Below, in pieces: positions 1 to 5,639 of a stretch of 6,977 nt of DNA (its first letter is position 1; each line of letters starts with the position of its first letter). The stretch comes from Verrucomicrobiota bacterium (lineage in GTDB: Bacteria; Verrucomicrobiota; Verrucomicrobiia; Opitutales; Opitutaceae): NCBI GenBank assembly GCA_023447015.1, contig JAEXPG010000226.1, positions 1-6,977 on the forward strand. Direction: 5' to 3'. A program made the position numbers and the translations under genes. The notes beneath the pieces were generated by a model that saw only the letters and a program-made list of their open reading frames with translations, ran no database searches and was not told the DNA's origin.

Positions 1-73
1 GGGGGCCGGGCGAGTCCGGACGCGAGGTCCGACCCTACCGCAGGCGTGGTGGGCGGAGCCGGGGCACGGCCGG

Positions 74-96
74 GCCCGCGAATCTTTTCCGCGGGC
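74..96 (+). terminator. GC-rich hairpin upstream of dsbD
   Basis: A perfect 7-bp stem, GCCCGCG (74-80) with CGCGGGC (90-96), encloses the 9-nt loop AATCTTTTC and is followed by TTTG. The stem plus a very short T run could end transcription of a gene to the left of the window, since it lies just before the candidate dsbD promoter. The T run is too short for a confident intrinsic terminator, so a leader or chance structure in GC-rich DNA is also possible. Confidence 0.35.
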
Positions 97-97
97 T

Positions 98-125
98 TTG
101 ACCGCCGACGGTGTATGGGTATGAC
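98..125 (+). promoter_or_regulatory. candidate dsbD promoter
   Basis: TTGACC (98-103) matches the -35 consensus at 5 of 6 positions. TATGAC (120-125), 16 bp downstream, matches the -10 consensus at 4 of 6. Transcription would start near 132, only about 9 nt before the ATG at 141, which would make a very short leader. This supports the 141 start over the in-frame GTG at 111, which lies inside the promoter. The call rests on sequence match alone. Confidence 0.4.
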
Positions 126-140
126 CGTGCCATCCCCTCC

Positions 141-2264
141 ATGAGACCGCGCTCTGCTCCTCTCCTCGTCGCCTTCGTCCTTGTCGTTCAGGCGTTCGGA
201 CTGCCGTTTGCCGAGAAGAATGTCGCCGCATCGCTCGTCGCCGAGCGCACGGCGCTGGTCCCCGGGCGGACTACGACGCTCGCGTTGCGCCTGGTGCACG
301 ACGAGCACTGGCACACCTACTGGAAGAACCCGGGCGAGGCCGGCCTGCCGACCACGCTGGCGTGGAAGCTGCCGCCGGGCTACGTCGCGGGCCCGATCCA
401 GTGGCCGGCCCCCGAGATCACCGACACCGGCGGCGTGCTCACCTACGGCTATGGTGGCGACCTGCTGTTGCTGGTCGACATCGCGACGCCGGCCGAGGCC
501 GCGCCCGGGGCGGAGGTCCCGCTGCAGGCGCGCGCCGATTGGCTGATGTGCAAGGAGAGCTGCATTCCCGGCGGTGCGAAGCTTGCGCTCACGCTGCCCG
601 TGGCGGCCGACGCCGCCCCCGACGCCCAGTGGTCGGCGCGGATCGCCGCGGCGCGCGCGGCCGTGCCGCAGTCGACCGACAAGTTCTCCGCCCGCGCGTA
701 CCGCACCGGTCGCACCCTCACGATCCGGGTGGAGCCGCGTGGCGGCACGACGCTCACCGCGGGCCAGGTCGCCTTCTTCGCCGCCGATGGGGCGGTCGAG
801 GCGCAGGCCTACCAGCCGGTGCAAGCGACGGAGGGCGCGGCGAGTTTTGCCGTGAAACAGTCCGAGTCGGCCGAGTCGCCGAAGGAGCTGACCGGTCTGC
901 TCGTGTCGCCCGAGGGCTGGTGGGCCGGCGGCCCGAAGGCGGTCGCGGTCACTCTGCCGGTGACGGACGGCGCGATGCCGGCCCGCAGGGATGCGGCGCC
1001 CTTCACGGAGGCGGGGGCCGCGCGCGACGCTGGTGCGGGGCCGGCGCCGGCTGGTGGCGCCGGAGGGACGGCCTCCGGGCTGGGCGGCGTGCTCGTGCTG
1101 GCCTTCCTCGGCGGGCTCATCCTCAACCTCATGCCCTGCGTGTTTCCCGTGCTCGGGATCAAGATCCTCGGTTTCGTGCAACAGGCCGGCGCGGACCGCG
1201 CGAAGGTGAAGGCGCACGGGCTGGCGTTCGCCGCGGGCGTGTTGGCGTCGTTCTGGGTGCTGGCGGGCGTGCTGCTCGTTCTGCGCGCCGGCGGGGCGCA
1301 GCTGGGCTGGGGCTACCAGCTGCAGGTGCCCGGATTCGTTTTCGCCCTGACGATCGTGATGCTCGTGTTCGCGCTCAGCCTGAGCGGGGTGTTCGAGATC
1401 GGCGGCTCGCTGATCGGTGCCGGCGCGCAGCTGCAGGCCAAGGGCGGCTACACCGGCTCGTTCTTCTCCGGCGTGCTCGCCACGGTGGTGGCCACGCCGT
1501 GTTCGGCGCCGTTCCTCGCGCCCGCGCTCGGTGCGGCCATCGTGCTCCCGCCGGCGCAGTCGCTGGCGGCGTTCACCGCGATCGCGCTCGGGCTGGCGCT
1601 GCCGTACCTCGTGCTGTCGTTCGCCCCGGCGCTGGTGCGGGTGCTGCCGCGGCCTGGGGCGTGGATGGAGACGTTCAAACAGTTCATGGCGTTTCCCCTC
1701 TACGCGACGGCCGGCTACCTCGTGTACGTGCTGGCCGGCCAGGTCGGCGACGGGCTGCTCGACATTCTCCTCGGCCTCACGCTGGTCGCGCTGGCGGCCT
1801 GGGTGCTCGGCCGCTGGGCGACGCCGGTGCGTGGGGCGCGGGTGCGGTGGATCGCTCGACTGGCGGCGCTGGCGCTGTTGGCTGCCGGTGTGGTGCTCGG
1901 CCTCCCGCGCCCGAAGGTTGATTGGATCCCGTGGTCGCCGGAGACGGTGGCGAAGCTGCGCGCCGAGGGGCGTGTTGTCTATGTGGACTTCACCGCACGC
2001 TGGTGCGTGACTTGCCAGGCGAACAAGGCTGTGGTGTTCGGTTCGGGCGAGGTGCAGGAGACTTTCCGCCAGCTCGACGTCGCGAAGGTCCGCGGCGACT
2101 GGACCAACCGCGACCCGCAGATCGCTGCGGAGCTCGAGCGCTTCGGCCGCGCCGCGGTGCCGGTGAACCTCGTCTATCTGCCCGGCCGCGCCGAGCCGCT
2201 GCTGCTGCCCGAAGTGCTCACGCCGGGCATCGTGCTGGAGGCGGTGCGGGGCGAGCGCCGGTAG
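141..2264 (+). CDS. dsbD: Protein-disulfide reductase, DsbD/ScsB family
   Basis: Inner-membrane protein that carries electrons from cytoplasmic thioredoxin to periplasmic thiol proteins. Numbering is from the ATG at 141 (707 aa). Residues 1-25 look like a signal peptide. A periplasmic N-terminal domain follows, with the pair C137-x3-C141 in the stretch DWLMCKESCIPG; this spacing resembles ScsB-type proteins more than E. coli DsbD. An Ala/Gly/Pro-rich linker (about 280-313) leads to about eight membrane helices (315-588) carrying the two core cysteines, C333 (LNLMPCVFPVLGIK) and C454 (VVATPCSAPF). The C-terminal thioredoxin domain has WCVTC (C622, C625) and a probable cis-Pro at 674 (AAVPV). 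All three redox cysteine pairs are present, so the protein should be functional. The 141 ATG is preferred over the in-frame GTG at 111 because the signal peptide begins there; no clear Shine-Dalgarno is visible. A small membrane protein follows 24 nt downstream. Confidence 0.95.
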   Translation: MRPRSAPLLVAFVLVVQAFGLPFAEKNVAASLVAERTALVPGRTTTLALRLVHDEHWHTYWKNPGEAGLPTTLAWKLPPGYVAGPIQWPAPEITDTGGVLTYGYGGDLLLLVDIATPAEAAPGAEVPLQARADWLMCKESCIPGGAKLALTLPVAADAAPDAQWSARIAAARAAVPQSTDKFSARAYRTGRTLTIRVEPRGGTTLTAGQVAFFAADGAVEAQAYQPVQATEGAASFAVKQSESAESPKELTGLLVSPEGWWAGGPKAVAVTLPVTDGAMPARRDAAPFTEAGAARDAGAGPAPAGGAGGTASGLGGVLVLAFLGGLILNLMPCVFPVLGIKILGFVQQAGADRAKVKAHGLAFAAGVLASFWVLAGVLLVLRAGGAQLGWGYQLQVPGFVFALTIVMLVFALSLSGVFEIGGSLIGAGAQLQAKGGYTGSFFSGVLATVVATPCSAPFLAPALGAAIVLPPAQSLAAFTAIALGLALPYLVLSFAPALVRVLPRPGAWMETFKQFMAFPLYATAGYLVYVLAGQVGDGLLDILLGLTLVALAAWVLGRWATPVRGARVRWIARLAALALLAAGVVLGLPRPKVDWIPWSPETVAKLRAEGRVVYVDFTARWCVTCQANKAVVFGSGEVQETFRQLDVAKVRGDWTNRDPQIAAELERFGRAAVPVNLVYLPGRAEPLLLPEVLTPGIVLEAVRGERR

Positions 2265-2288
2265 GTGACGGACTGCGCGAGGCCGCCC

Positions 2289-2444
2289 ATGTTCGTGTTT
2301 GCCCGCATCGCACTGCTGCTGATCGGTGTCGCGCTGCTCGTCGTGCCGTGGCGGGACGCCAAAGCCGATGTGCTGCTCTACGCCGGCGGCGGGGTGCTCG
2401 TGATTCTGCTGGCGGTCCTGGCCCGGCCGGGCGGCCGCCGGTGA
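2289..2444 (+). CDS. Small two-helix membrane protein, 51 aa
   Basis: I do not recognise a named family. The 51-residue product starts MFVFARIALLLIGVALLVV and has two hydrophobic helices (about 3-19 and 28-44). They are joined by the short polar turn PWRDAKAD, and the protein ends in a basic tail (ARPGGRR). This is a helical hairpin, probably with both ends on the cytoplasmic side by the positive-inside rule. The ATG has a good Shine-Dalgarno, GAGG at 2279-2282, 6 nt upstream. It begins 24 nt after the dsbD stop on the same strand, so it is probably co-transcribed with dsbD and ends before the convergent stem-loop. The start signal, hydrophobic pattern and spacing argue for a real gene. No function can be assigned; a role alongside DsbD is only a guess from position. 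Confidence 0.6.
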   Translation: MFVFARIALLLIGVALLVVPWRDAKADVLLYAGGGVLVILLAVLARPGGRR

Positions 2445-2465
2445 GGGCGGGCACGAGAACTGCCA

Positions 2466-2585
2466 GGTGATCCTGCCTGTGCTCGGCGGCTTCTTTTCCC
2501 AACCGCTTCGGGCAGGCCGCGCTCTCCGGGCACAAAAAGGGTCGGCGCCCGGAGAGCGGCTCCGTGCGCCGGCCGTAGGATCACC
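2466..2585. repeat. Outer 9-bp inverted repeat in convergent gap
   Basis: GGTGATCCT (2466-2474) is the exact reverse complement of AGGATCACC (2577-2585). The pair brackets the inner 12-bp stem-loop and almost fills the gap between the small membrane protein and the GH27 gene. A long-range stem with the terminator hairpin inside is possible. The 102-nt separation also makes chance plausible. Confidence 0.35.
2520..2558. terminator. Candidate bidirectional terminator stem-loop
   Basis: CGCTCTCCGGGC (2520-2531) and GCCCGGAGAGCG (2547-2558) form a perfect 12-bp stem with a 15-nt loop (ACAAAAAGGGTCGGC). It lies between genes that converge from both sides, the dsbD unit on the plus strand and GH27 on the minus strand, which is the expected place for a shared terminator. 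No T tract follows on either strand, so this is not a classic intrinsic terminator. It could instead protect the 3' ends of the mRNAs. Confidence 0.5.
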
Positions 2586-2590
2586 GGGGA

Positions 2591-3799
2591 TTATTTCTTG
2601 AGCGGCTTGAGGCGGAGCAGCGCGACGTCGTGCGACTCGAGGCGCTTGGTGAAGGGCTTCTCGGTGGTGCCGACCTCCTTCTTGTCCCAGACGTCGCGGA
2701 TCTGGCAGGGGCCGCCGAGGAACCACATGTGGCCGAACTCGACGGAGAGCTCCGCGGCCTTGTCGCCGGTGTTGAGGAGGGCGACGGCCCAGTCGCCGTT
2801 GGCGAGCTCGCGCATCCAGATCTCGCGGCCGGGCTCGGCGCGGAACCGCCAGCCCTCCTTGCCGGCGGGGTCCTGGTCGATGGCGATGGCCTCCTTGTCG
2901 GTCATGACGGCGAGGCATTCGGGGCTGACATGGCGGATGTCGGCGCCGGCGATGAGCGGGGCGGCGAGCAGGCACCACATGGTGAAGTGCGCGCGGGATT
3001 CGGCGAAGGTGAGCTCCGGCCGGCCGACCTCGAGCATGTCGGGATCGTTCCAGTGGCCGGGGCCGGCGAACTTGCCGATGCCGTTGTTCTGGCCGTCGGC
3101 GGGCTGCACCTGGGAGTACTGGAGGTCGAGGATGACCTTCCAGCCGCGTTCCCAGCGCTGCACGCAGTCGTAGCAGGCGGCGATGTCGCCGGTGGTGCGC
3201 CAGAGGTGGCCGACGTCCTTGGCCCATTCCCAGGGCTTGCTGTTGCCCCACTCGCAGATGCTGAAGACGACCGGGCGCTTCGCGGCGTAGAGCGCGTCGC
3301 GCATGGTGGTGTAGGCCTCGCGGGCGTCGCGGGTGCCGGTGGAGCACCAGTCGTACTTGAGGTAGTCGACGCCCCAGGACGCGAAGGTGCGGGCGTCCTG
3401 GTACTCGTGGCCCTGGCTGCCGGGGTAGCCGCCACAGGTCTTGGAGCCGGCGCAGCCGTAGATGCCGAACTTGAAGCCGCGGGCGTGCAGGTAGTCGCCG
3501 AGCGCCTTCAGGCCGGCGGGGAACTTGGCGGGGTCGGGCACGAGGTTGCCGTCGGCGTCGCGCTCGCGCAGGGCCCAGCAGTCGTCGAGGACGATGTAGG
3601 TGTAGCCCGCGTCGCGCATGCCGTTCTTCACCATGGCGTCGGCCGTCTCCATGATGAGCACCTCGTTGATGTTCGAGGCGAAGGTGGTCCAGGTGTTGAA
3701 CCCCATCGGGGGCGTGAGGGCGAGGCCCTCGAACTTCTGGGCGAGGGCGGGGGCGGCGGGGAGCGCGGCCGCCAGGAGGAGGCTGAGGAGTTGCTTCAT
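2591..3799 (-). CDS. Secreted alpha-galactosidase, GH27 family
   Basis: Retaining glycoside hydrolase expected to release terminal alpha-linked galactose from oligosaccharides or galactomannans. The 402-residue protein starts MKQLLSLLLAAALPAAPALA, a clear signal peptide with cleavage likely after residue 20, so it acts in the periplasm or outside the cell. The (beta/alpha)8 domain carries family landmarks: PPMGFNTW (30-37), VLDDCW (70-75), a Cys loop CAGSKTC (116-122), and YLKYDWC, whose D150 is the expected nucleophile. RTTGD follows, with D205 as the expected acid/base, matching the RxxxD pattern of GH27, then GPGHWNDPDML (246-256). A beta-sandwich C-terminal domain runs from about 325 to 402. 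The length is normal for compact bacterial GH27 enzymes. The frame is open up to 3922, but the ATG at 3799 is chosen because the signal peptide starts there. No strong Shine-Dalgarno is visible. It is divergent from an AraC-family regulator. The specificity (galactose rather than N-acetylgalactosamine or beta-arabinopyranose) is inferred from the family, not proven. Confidence 0.93.
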   Translation of the reverse strand: MKQLLSLLLAAALPAAPALAQKFEGLALTPPMGFNTWTTFASNINEVLIMETADAMVKNGMRDAGYTYIVLDDCWALRERDADGNLVPDPAKFPAGLKALGDYLHARGFKFGIYGCAGSKTCGGYPGSQGHEYQDARTFASWGVDYLKYDWCSTGTRDAREAYTTMRDALYAAKRPVVFSICEWGNSKPWEWAKDVGHLWRTTGDIAACYDCVQRWERGWKVILDLQYSQVQPADGQNNGIGKFAGPGHWNDPDMLEVGRPELTFAESRAHFTMWCLLAAPLIAGADIRHVSPECLAVMTDKEAIAIDQDPAGKEGWRFRAEPGREIWMRELANGDWAVALLNTGDKAAELSVEFGHMWFLGGPCQIRDVWDKKEVGTTEKPFTKRLESHDVALLRLKPLKK

Positions 3800-3833
3800 G
3801 GTGCGAGTGGCGCGGTGAGGCGAGGGGAGGGCG

Positions 3834-3930
3834 AAATGTGATTCCGGTTCGGGGGCAGGGCGCACTTTATGCGCCGGCGGCCGGAGGCGAGCGAGTGTCG
3901 AAGATTGATTCCCTCGGTGCAAAATGTGAT
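3834..3930 (+). repeat. Direct repeat AAATGTGAT in divergent region
   Basis: AAATGTGAT occurs at 3834-3842 and 3922-3930 in the same orientation, 88 bp apart (about eight helical turns). The second copy reads on as AAATGTGATCT, which equals the left half of the classical CRP consensus site. The expected right half is missing in both copies. These are candidate regulator contacts for the araC/GH27 pair, either AraC-type direct repeats or degenerate CRP-like half-sites. Confidence 0.4.
3859..3875. promoter_or_regulatory. 17-bp palindrome, candidate operator
   Basis: GGCGCACTTTATGCGCC is a perfect inverted repeat with 6-bp arms and a 5-bp AT-rich centre. It lies 60 bp upstream of the GH27 start and 67 bp upstream of the AraC-family start, between the divergent genes. 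On the minus strand the centre reads CATAAA, a possible -10 element for GH27. This fits an operator, although AraC proteins more often bind direct repeats. No matched -35 element was found. Confidence 0.45.
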
Positions 3931-3942
3931 CTCGGGGGAACC

Positions 3943-4746
3943 ATGCCGTCCGTCGCCGCCGAGTCCGCCGATCCCTTCGCCGTCGTGCACGGCGCGGCCG
4001 AGGAGCAGCAGGGCGACGCCGGCTACCGCTACGACAACGCCACCCGCGGAGACCCGGACCGGCTGGTGGTCCAGCGCACGCTCGGCGGCGCGGCGTTCTT
4101 CCGCGACGCGGCCGGGGAACGGCTGGTGCCCGCGGGCTGCGCGATGCTGTTCACCCACCGCGAACCGACCAGCTACGGCTTCCCGCCCGGGGCGACGGAG
4201 AAGTACCGGCACCGCTACCTCGCGTTCTCGCCCGCGGGAGTGCGGCCGCTCTTCGACCGGATCCGCGTCGACTTCGGCTCGGTCGTGCGGATGCCGGAGG
4301 AGTCGGAGGCCACGGCGCTCTTCGAGGAGCTGTTCGAGGGCGTGCGCCGGCGGAAGCTGCGCGACCGTTTCCACGAGTCGGAGCTGATCTACCGGCTGCT
4401 CATCGCGCTCTACCGCGAGCAGGTGCGCGACGCCCGCGAGCGGGACCCGGTGGAGTTCGGGCAGCACTACCTGCGCAACCATTTCCGCTCGCCGATCAAC
4501 CTCAAGGGCGTGGCGGCGAAGTGCGGCATCACCCGCGAGCACTTCATCCGCGAGTTCGGCGCGCGCTACGGCGAGTCGCCGGGGGCGATGTTGCGGCGGC
4601 TGCGGCTGGAGCATGCGCGCACGATGTTGGCGGCGACGGAACTCGGCCTGGCGGAGATCGCGCGCGCCAGCGGTTTCGCCAACCCCAACACCCTCGGCCG
4701 CGCCTTCCGCGCGCGTTTCGGCCGGAGCCCGGGCGAGCGGCGCTGA
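3943..4746 (+). CDS. AraC-family transcriptional regulator
   Basis: DNA-binding regulator, probably sugar-responsive and probably controlling the divergent alpha-galactosidase. The 267-residue protein has an N-terminal cupin-like sensor domain (about 38-110, including LVPAGCAMLFTHREP and RHRYLAFSP) and a charged helical linker (about 118-165). The C-terminal AraC DNA-binding domain (about 175-267) has two helix-turn-helix units: NLKGVAAKCGITREHFIREF (186-205) and LGLAEIARASGFANPNTLGR (234-253), the second being the conserved family signature. It ends in RAFRARFGRSPGERR. The frame is open back to a GTG at 3838. The ATG at 3943 is preferred because GGGGGA (3934-3939) lies just upstream and the sensor domain needs nothing further N-terminal. 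The effector cannot be read from the sequence; galactose or an alpha-galactoside is inferred from the neighbour. Confidence 0.92.
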   Translation: MPSVAAESADPFAVVHGAAEEQQGDAGYRYDNATRGDPDRLVVQRTLGGAAFFRDAAGERLVPAGCAMLFTHREPTSYGFPPGATEKYRHRYLAFSPAGVRPLFDRIRVDFGSVVRMPEESEATALFEELFEGVRRRKLRDRFHESELIYRLLIALYREQVRDARERDPVEFGQHYLRNHFRSPINLKGVAAKCGITREHFIREFGARYGESPGAMLRRLRLEHARTMLAATELGLAEIARASGFANPNTLGRAFRARFGRSPGERR

Positions 4747-4767
4747 GTGTATCCTGTCCATGGGTGT

Positions 4768-4783
4768 GCCGCGGGACCGCGGC
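4768..4783. terminator. Short GC hairpin after the AraC-family gene
   Basis: GCCGCGG (4768-4774) and CCGCGGC (4777-4783) are perfect complements separated by GA, giving a tight hairpin 21 nt after the regulator's stop. It could weakly terminate the araC transcript before the next unit. No T tract follows, and such palindromes are common at this base composition. Confidence 0.3.
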
Positions 4784-4871
4784 GGGCGCCCCGGCCGTGG
4801 CGGGCGACGTCCCCGTTCCCGGCGCCTCGTACGGGCGGAACTGGCTCCGCGGCCGCCGCTCCCGGGCTGAC

Positions 4872-4905
4872 AAGGAAACTTGACAGATGGAAAGGAAACT
4901 TTACA
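4872..4905 (+). promoter_or_regulatory. Tandem 14-bp boxes, probable autoregulatory operator
   Basis: AAGGAAACTTGACA (4872-4885) and AAGGAAACTTTACA (4892-4905) agree at 13 of 14 positions. They start exactly 20 bp apart, so a bound protein would sit on the same face of the helix twice. They are noticeably AT-rich against the GC-rich surroundings. They overlap the -35 element of the candidate promoter just ahead of the membrane protein/XRE pair. The obvious candidate ligand is the XRE protein encoded by the second gene; that is inferred from position. Confidence 0.6.
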
Positions 4906-4909
4906 TCAT
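4880..4909 (+). promoter_or_regulatory. Candidate promoter of the membrane protein/XRE unit
   Basis: TTGACA (4880-4885) is a perfect -35 consensus. CATCAT (4904-4909), after an 18-bp spacer, matches the -10 consensus at 4 of 6 positions; TACATC at 4902-4907 is a poorer alternative. Transcription would start near 4916, at or next to the ATG at 4917, so the mRNA would be leaderless or nearly so. Confidence 0.5.
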
Positions 4910-4916
4910 TGGGCCT

Positions 4917-5342
4917 ATGGAAAAGACCTCGTTCCCCGAAGCTTCGCCCAGCCCATGGGCCATCACCCGTCTGAGTTTCAAAGCCGGCCTGCCTGTCGCG
5001 GCGGCCTATCTGGTCGCCTCGATCGGCCTGGAGCGCATCGCGGCCCGGCCACCGGCGGTCGGCCTCGCGCTCGCCCTGGTGGCGGTCACGTTTCTGCTGG
5101 GGGGAATCGGCGTGTACTATTGGTACCGATGGATCGATGCACTCGACGAGTTGCAACGCCTGATCCAGCTGAAATCGCTCGCGCTGGCTGTGCCTGTGTC
5201 GCTGGGGCTGGCGCTCGGTTACGAGCTGCTTTCGCGTGGCGGAGTGGTGACGGGGTACCAGCTGGGTGCCCTCGATGCCGTCGGAGCGGTGGTGGCGATC
5301 TACGGAGTTGCGTCGGTGGTGCTGTGGTGGAGGAACCGATGA
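4917..5342 (+). CDS. Four-helix membrane protein paired with XRE regulator
   Basis: Uncharacterised inner-membrane protein. Counted from the ATG at 4917 it has 141 residues, with probable helices at 22-38, 48-69, 85-103 and 118-137 and no signal peptide. Between helices 2 and 3 lies a charged segment, WIDALDELQRLIQLKSLAL (72-90). I recall a similar DELxRxI stretch in other small bacterial membrane proteins encoded next to short XRE regulators; the pairing is recurrent, but the function is unknown to me. Its stop overlaps the XRE start (ATGA, 5339-5342), indicating translational coupling. The start is uncertain: the in-frame ATG at 4887 has AAGGA 10 nt upstream, but it lies inside the operator/promoter boxes. 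The 4917 ATG suits a leaderless transcript from TTGACA at 4880. Possible roles include sensing membrane state for the XRE partner; this is speculative. Confidence 0.82.
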   Translation: MEKTSFPEASPSPWAITRLSFKAGLPVAAAYLVASIGLERIAARPPAVGLALALVAVTFLLGGIGVYYWYRWIDALDELQRLIQLKSLALAVPVSLGLALGYELLSRGGVVTGYQLGALDAVGAVVAIYGVASVVLWWRNR

Positions 5343-5539
5343 AAAACCGGATTCGGGAACTGAGAACCGAGAAGGGCTGGTCGCAGGGCGAATTGGCGGA
5401 GCGCCTGGGAGTGTCGCGCCAGACGATCAACGCGATCGAGGGCGAGCGTTACGATCCGAGTCTGCCGCTGGCGTTTGCCCTCGGCCGCCTCTTCCGGTGC
5501 CGCCTCGAGGAGCTGTTCGACCCCGGCCCCTCGCAGTGA
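5339..5539 (+). CDS. Small XRE-type HTH transcriptional regulator
   Basis: Compact DNA-binding protein of 66 residues that is almost entirely one Cro/C1-type helix-turn-helix domain. It starts MKNRIRELRTEKGWSQGELA; the helix-turn-helix is about 15-35 (SQGELAERLGVSRQTINAIE) and the tail is FRCRLEELFDPGPSQ. It resembles the short YozG-like XRE regulators, which have no separate sensor domain. The ATG overlaps the stop of the upstream membrane gene by 4 nt. A strong GGAGGA Shine-Dalgarno (5328-5333) sits just ahead, inside that gene. The pair is probably one operon, with this protein repressing its own promoter at the tandem boxes near 4872-4905. The reading frame is open far upstream, but that stretch overlaps the membrane protein gene in another frame and is not part of this protein. 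Confidence 0.93.
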   Translation: MKNRIRELRTEKGWSQGELAERLGVSRQTINAIEGERYDPSLPLAFALGRLFRCRLEELFDPGPSQ

Positions 5540-5547
5540 GGCGGCCC

Positions 5548-5627
5548 GTCCGGTCCGGACCTCCGGCGCGGCGGCCGAACTCGCGGATCGACCCGGGGCG
5601 GGGGCCCTGCTCCGCTCGCGACCGGAC
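5548..5627. repeat. Palindrome and inverted repeat ahead of the cupin
   Basis: GGTCCGGACC (5552-5561) is a perfect 10-bp palindrome. The overlapping GTCCGGTC (5548-5555) is the reverse complement of GACCGGAC (5620-5627), and the second copy ends 12 nt before the cupin ATG. These could end the XRE transcript or be a regulatory site for the cupin gene. In DNA this GC-rich, chance is a serious alternative. No clear promoter was found in this gap. Confidence 0.3.
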
Positions 5628-5639
5628 CAACGCCTCCCC

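Noticed and set aside
14..21. GTCCGGAC palindrome, also found at 5553-5560
   Set aside because: Only 8 bp long, and two copies in about 7 kb of GC-rich DNA can occur by chance. There is no shared context.
362..1921. Plus-strand open frame (about 520 codons) inside dsbD in another frame
   Set aside because: Its composition is extremely Arg/Gly/Ala-rich, and the overlapping DsbD frame has all expected motifs.
2630..3841. Long plus-strand open frame (about 400 codons) opposite the alpha-galactosidase gene
   Set aside because: Its translation is a low-complexity Val/Gly/Ala/Glu mix with no domain. It is antisense to a clear GH27 enzyme; long antisense frames are expected in GC-rich genes.
3905..3933. 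TTGATT as a -35 element for the AraC-family gene
   Set aside because: No acceptable -10 element lies 16-18 bp downstream.
3796..4761. Minus-strand open frame (about 320 codons) opposite the AraC-family gene
   Set aside because: It is Arg/Ala/Glu-rich with no recognisable fold and lies wholly antisense to a gene with two conserved HTH units.
4880..5539. A 219-residue N-terminally extended version of the XRE regulator
   Set aside because: The extension overlaps the whole membrane protein gene in a different frame and has no domain-like sequence. The ATG at 5339 has a strong Shine-Dalgarno and begins exactly at the HTH domain.
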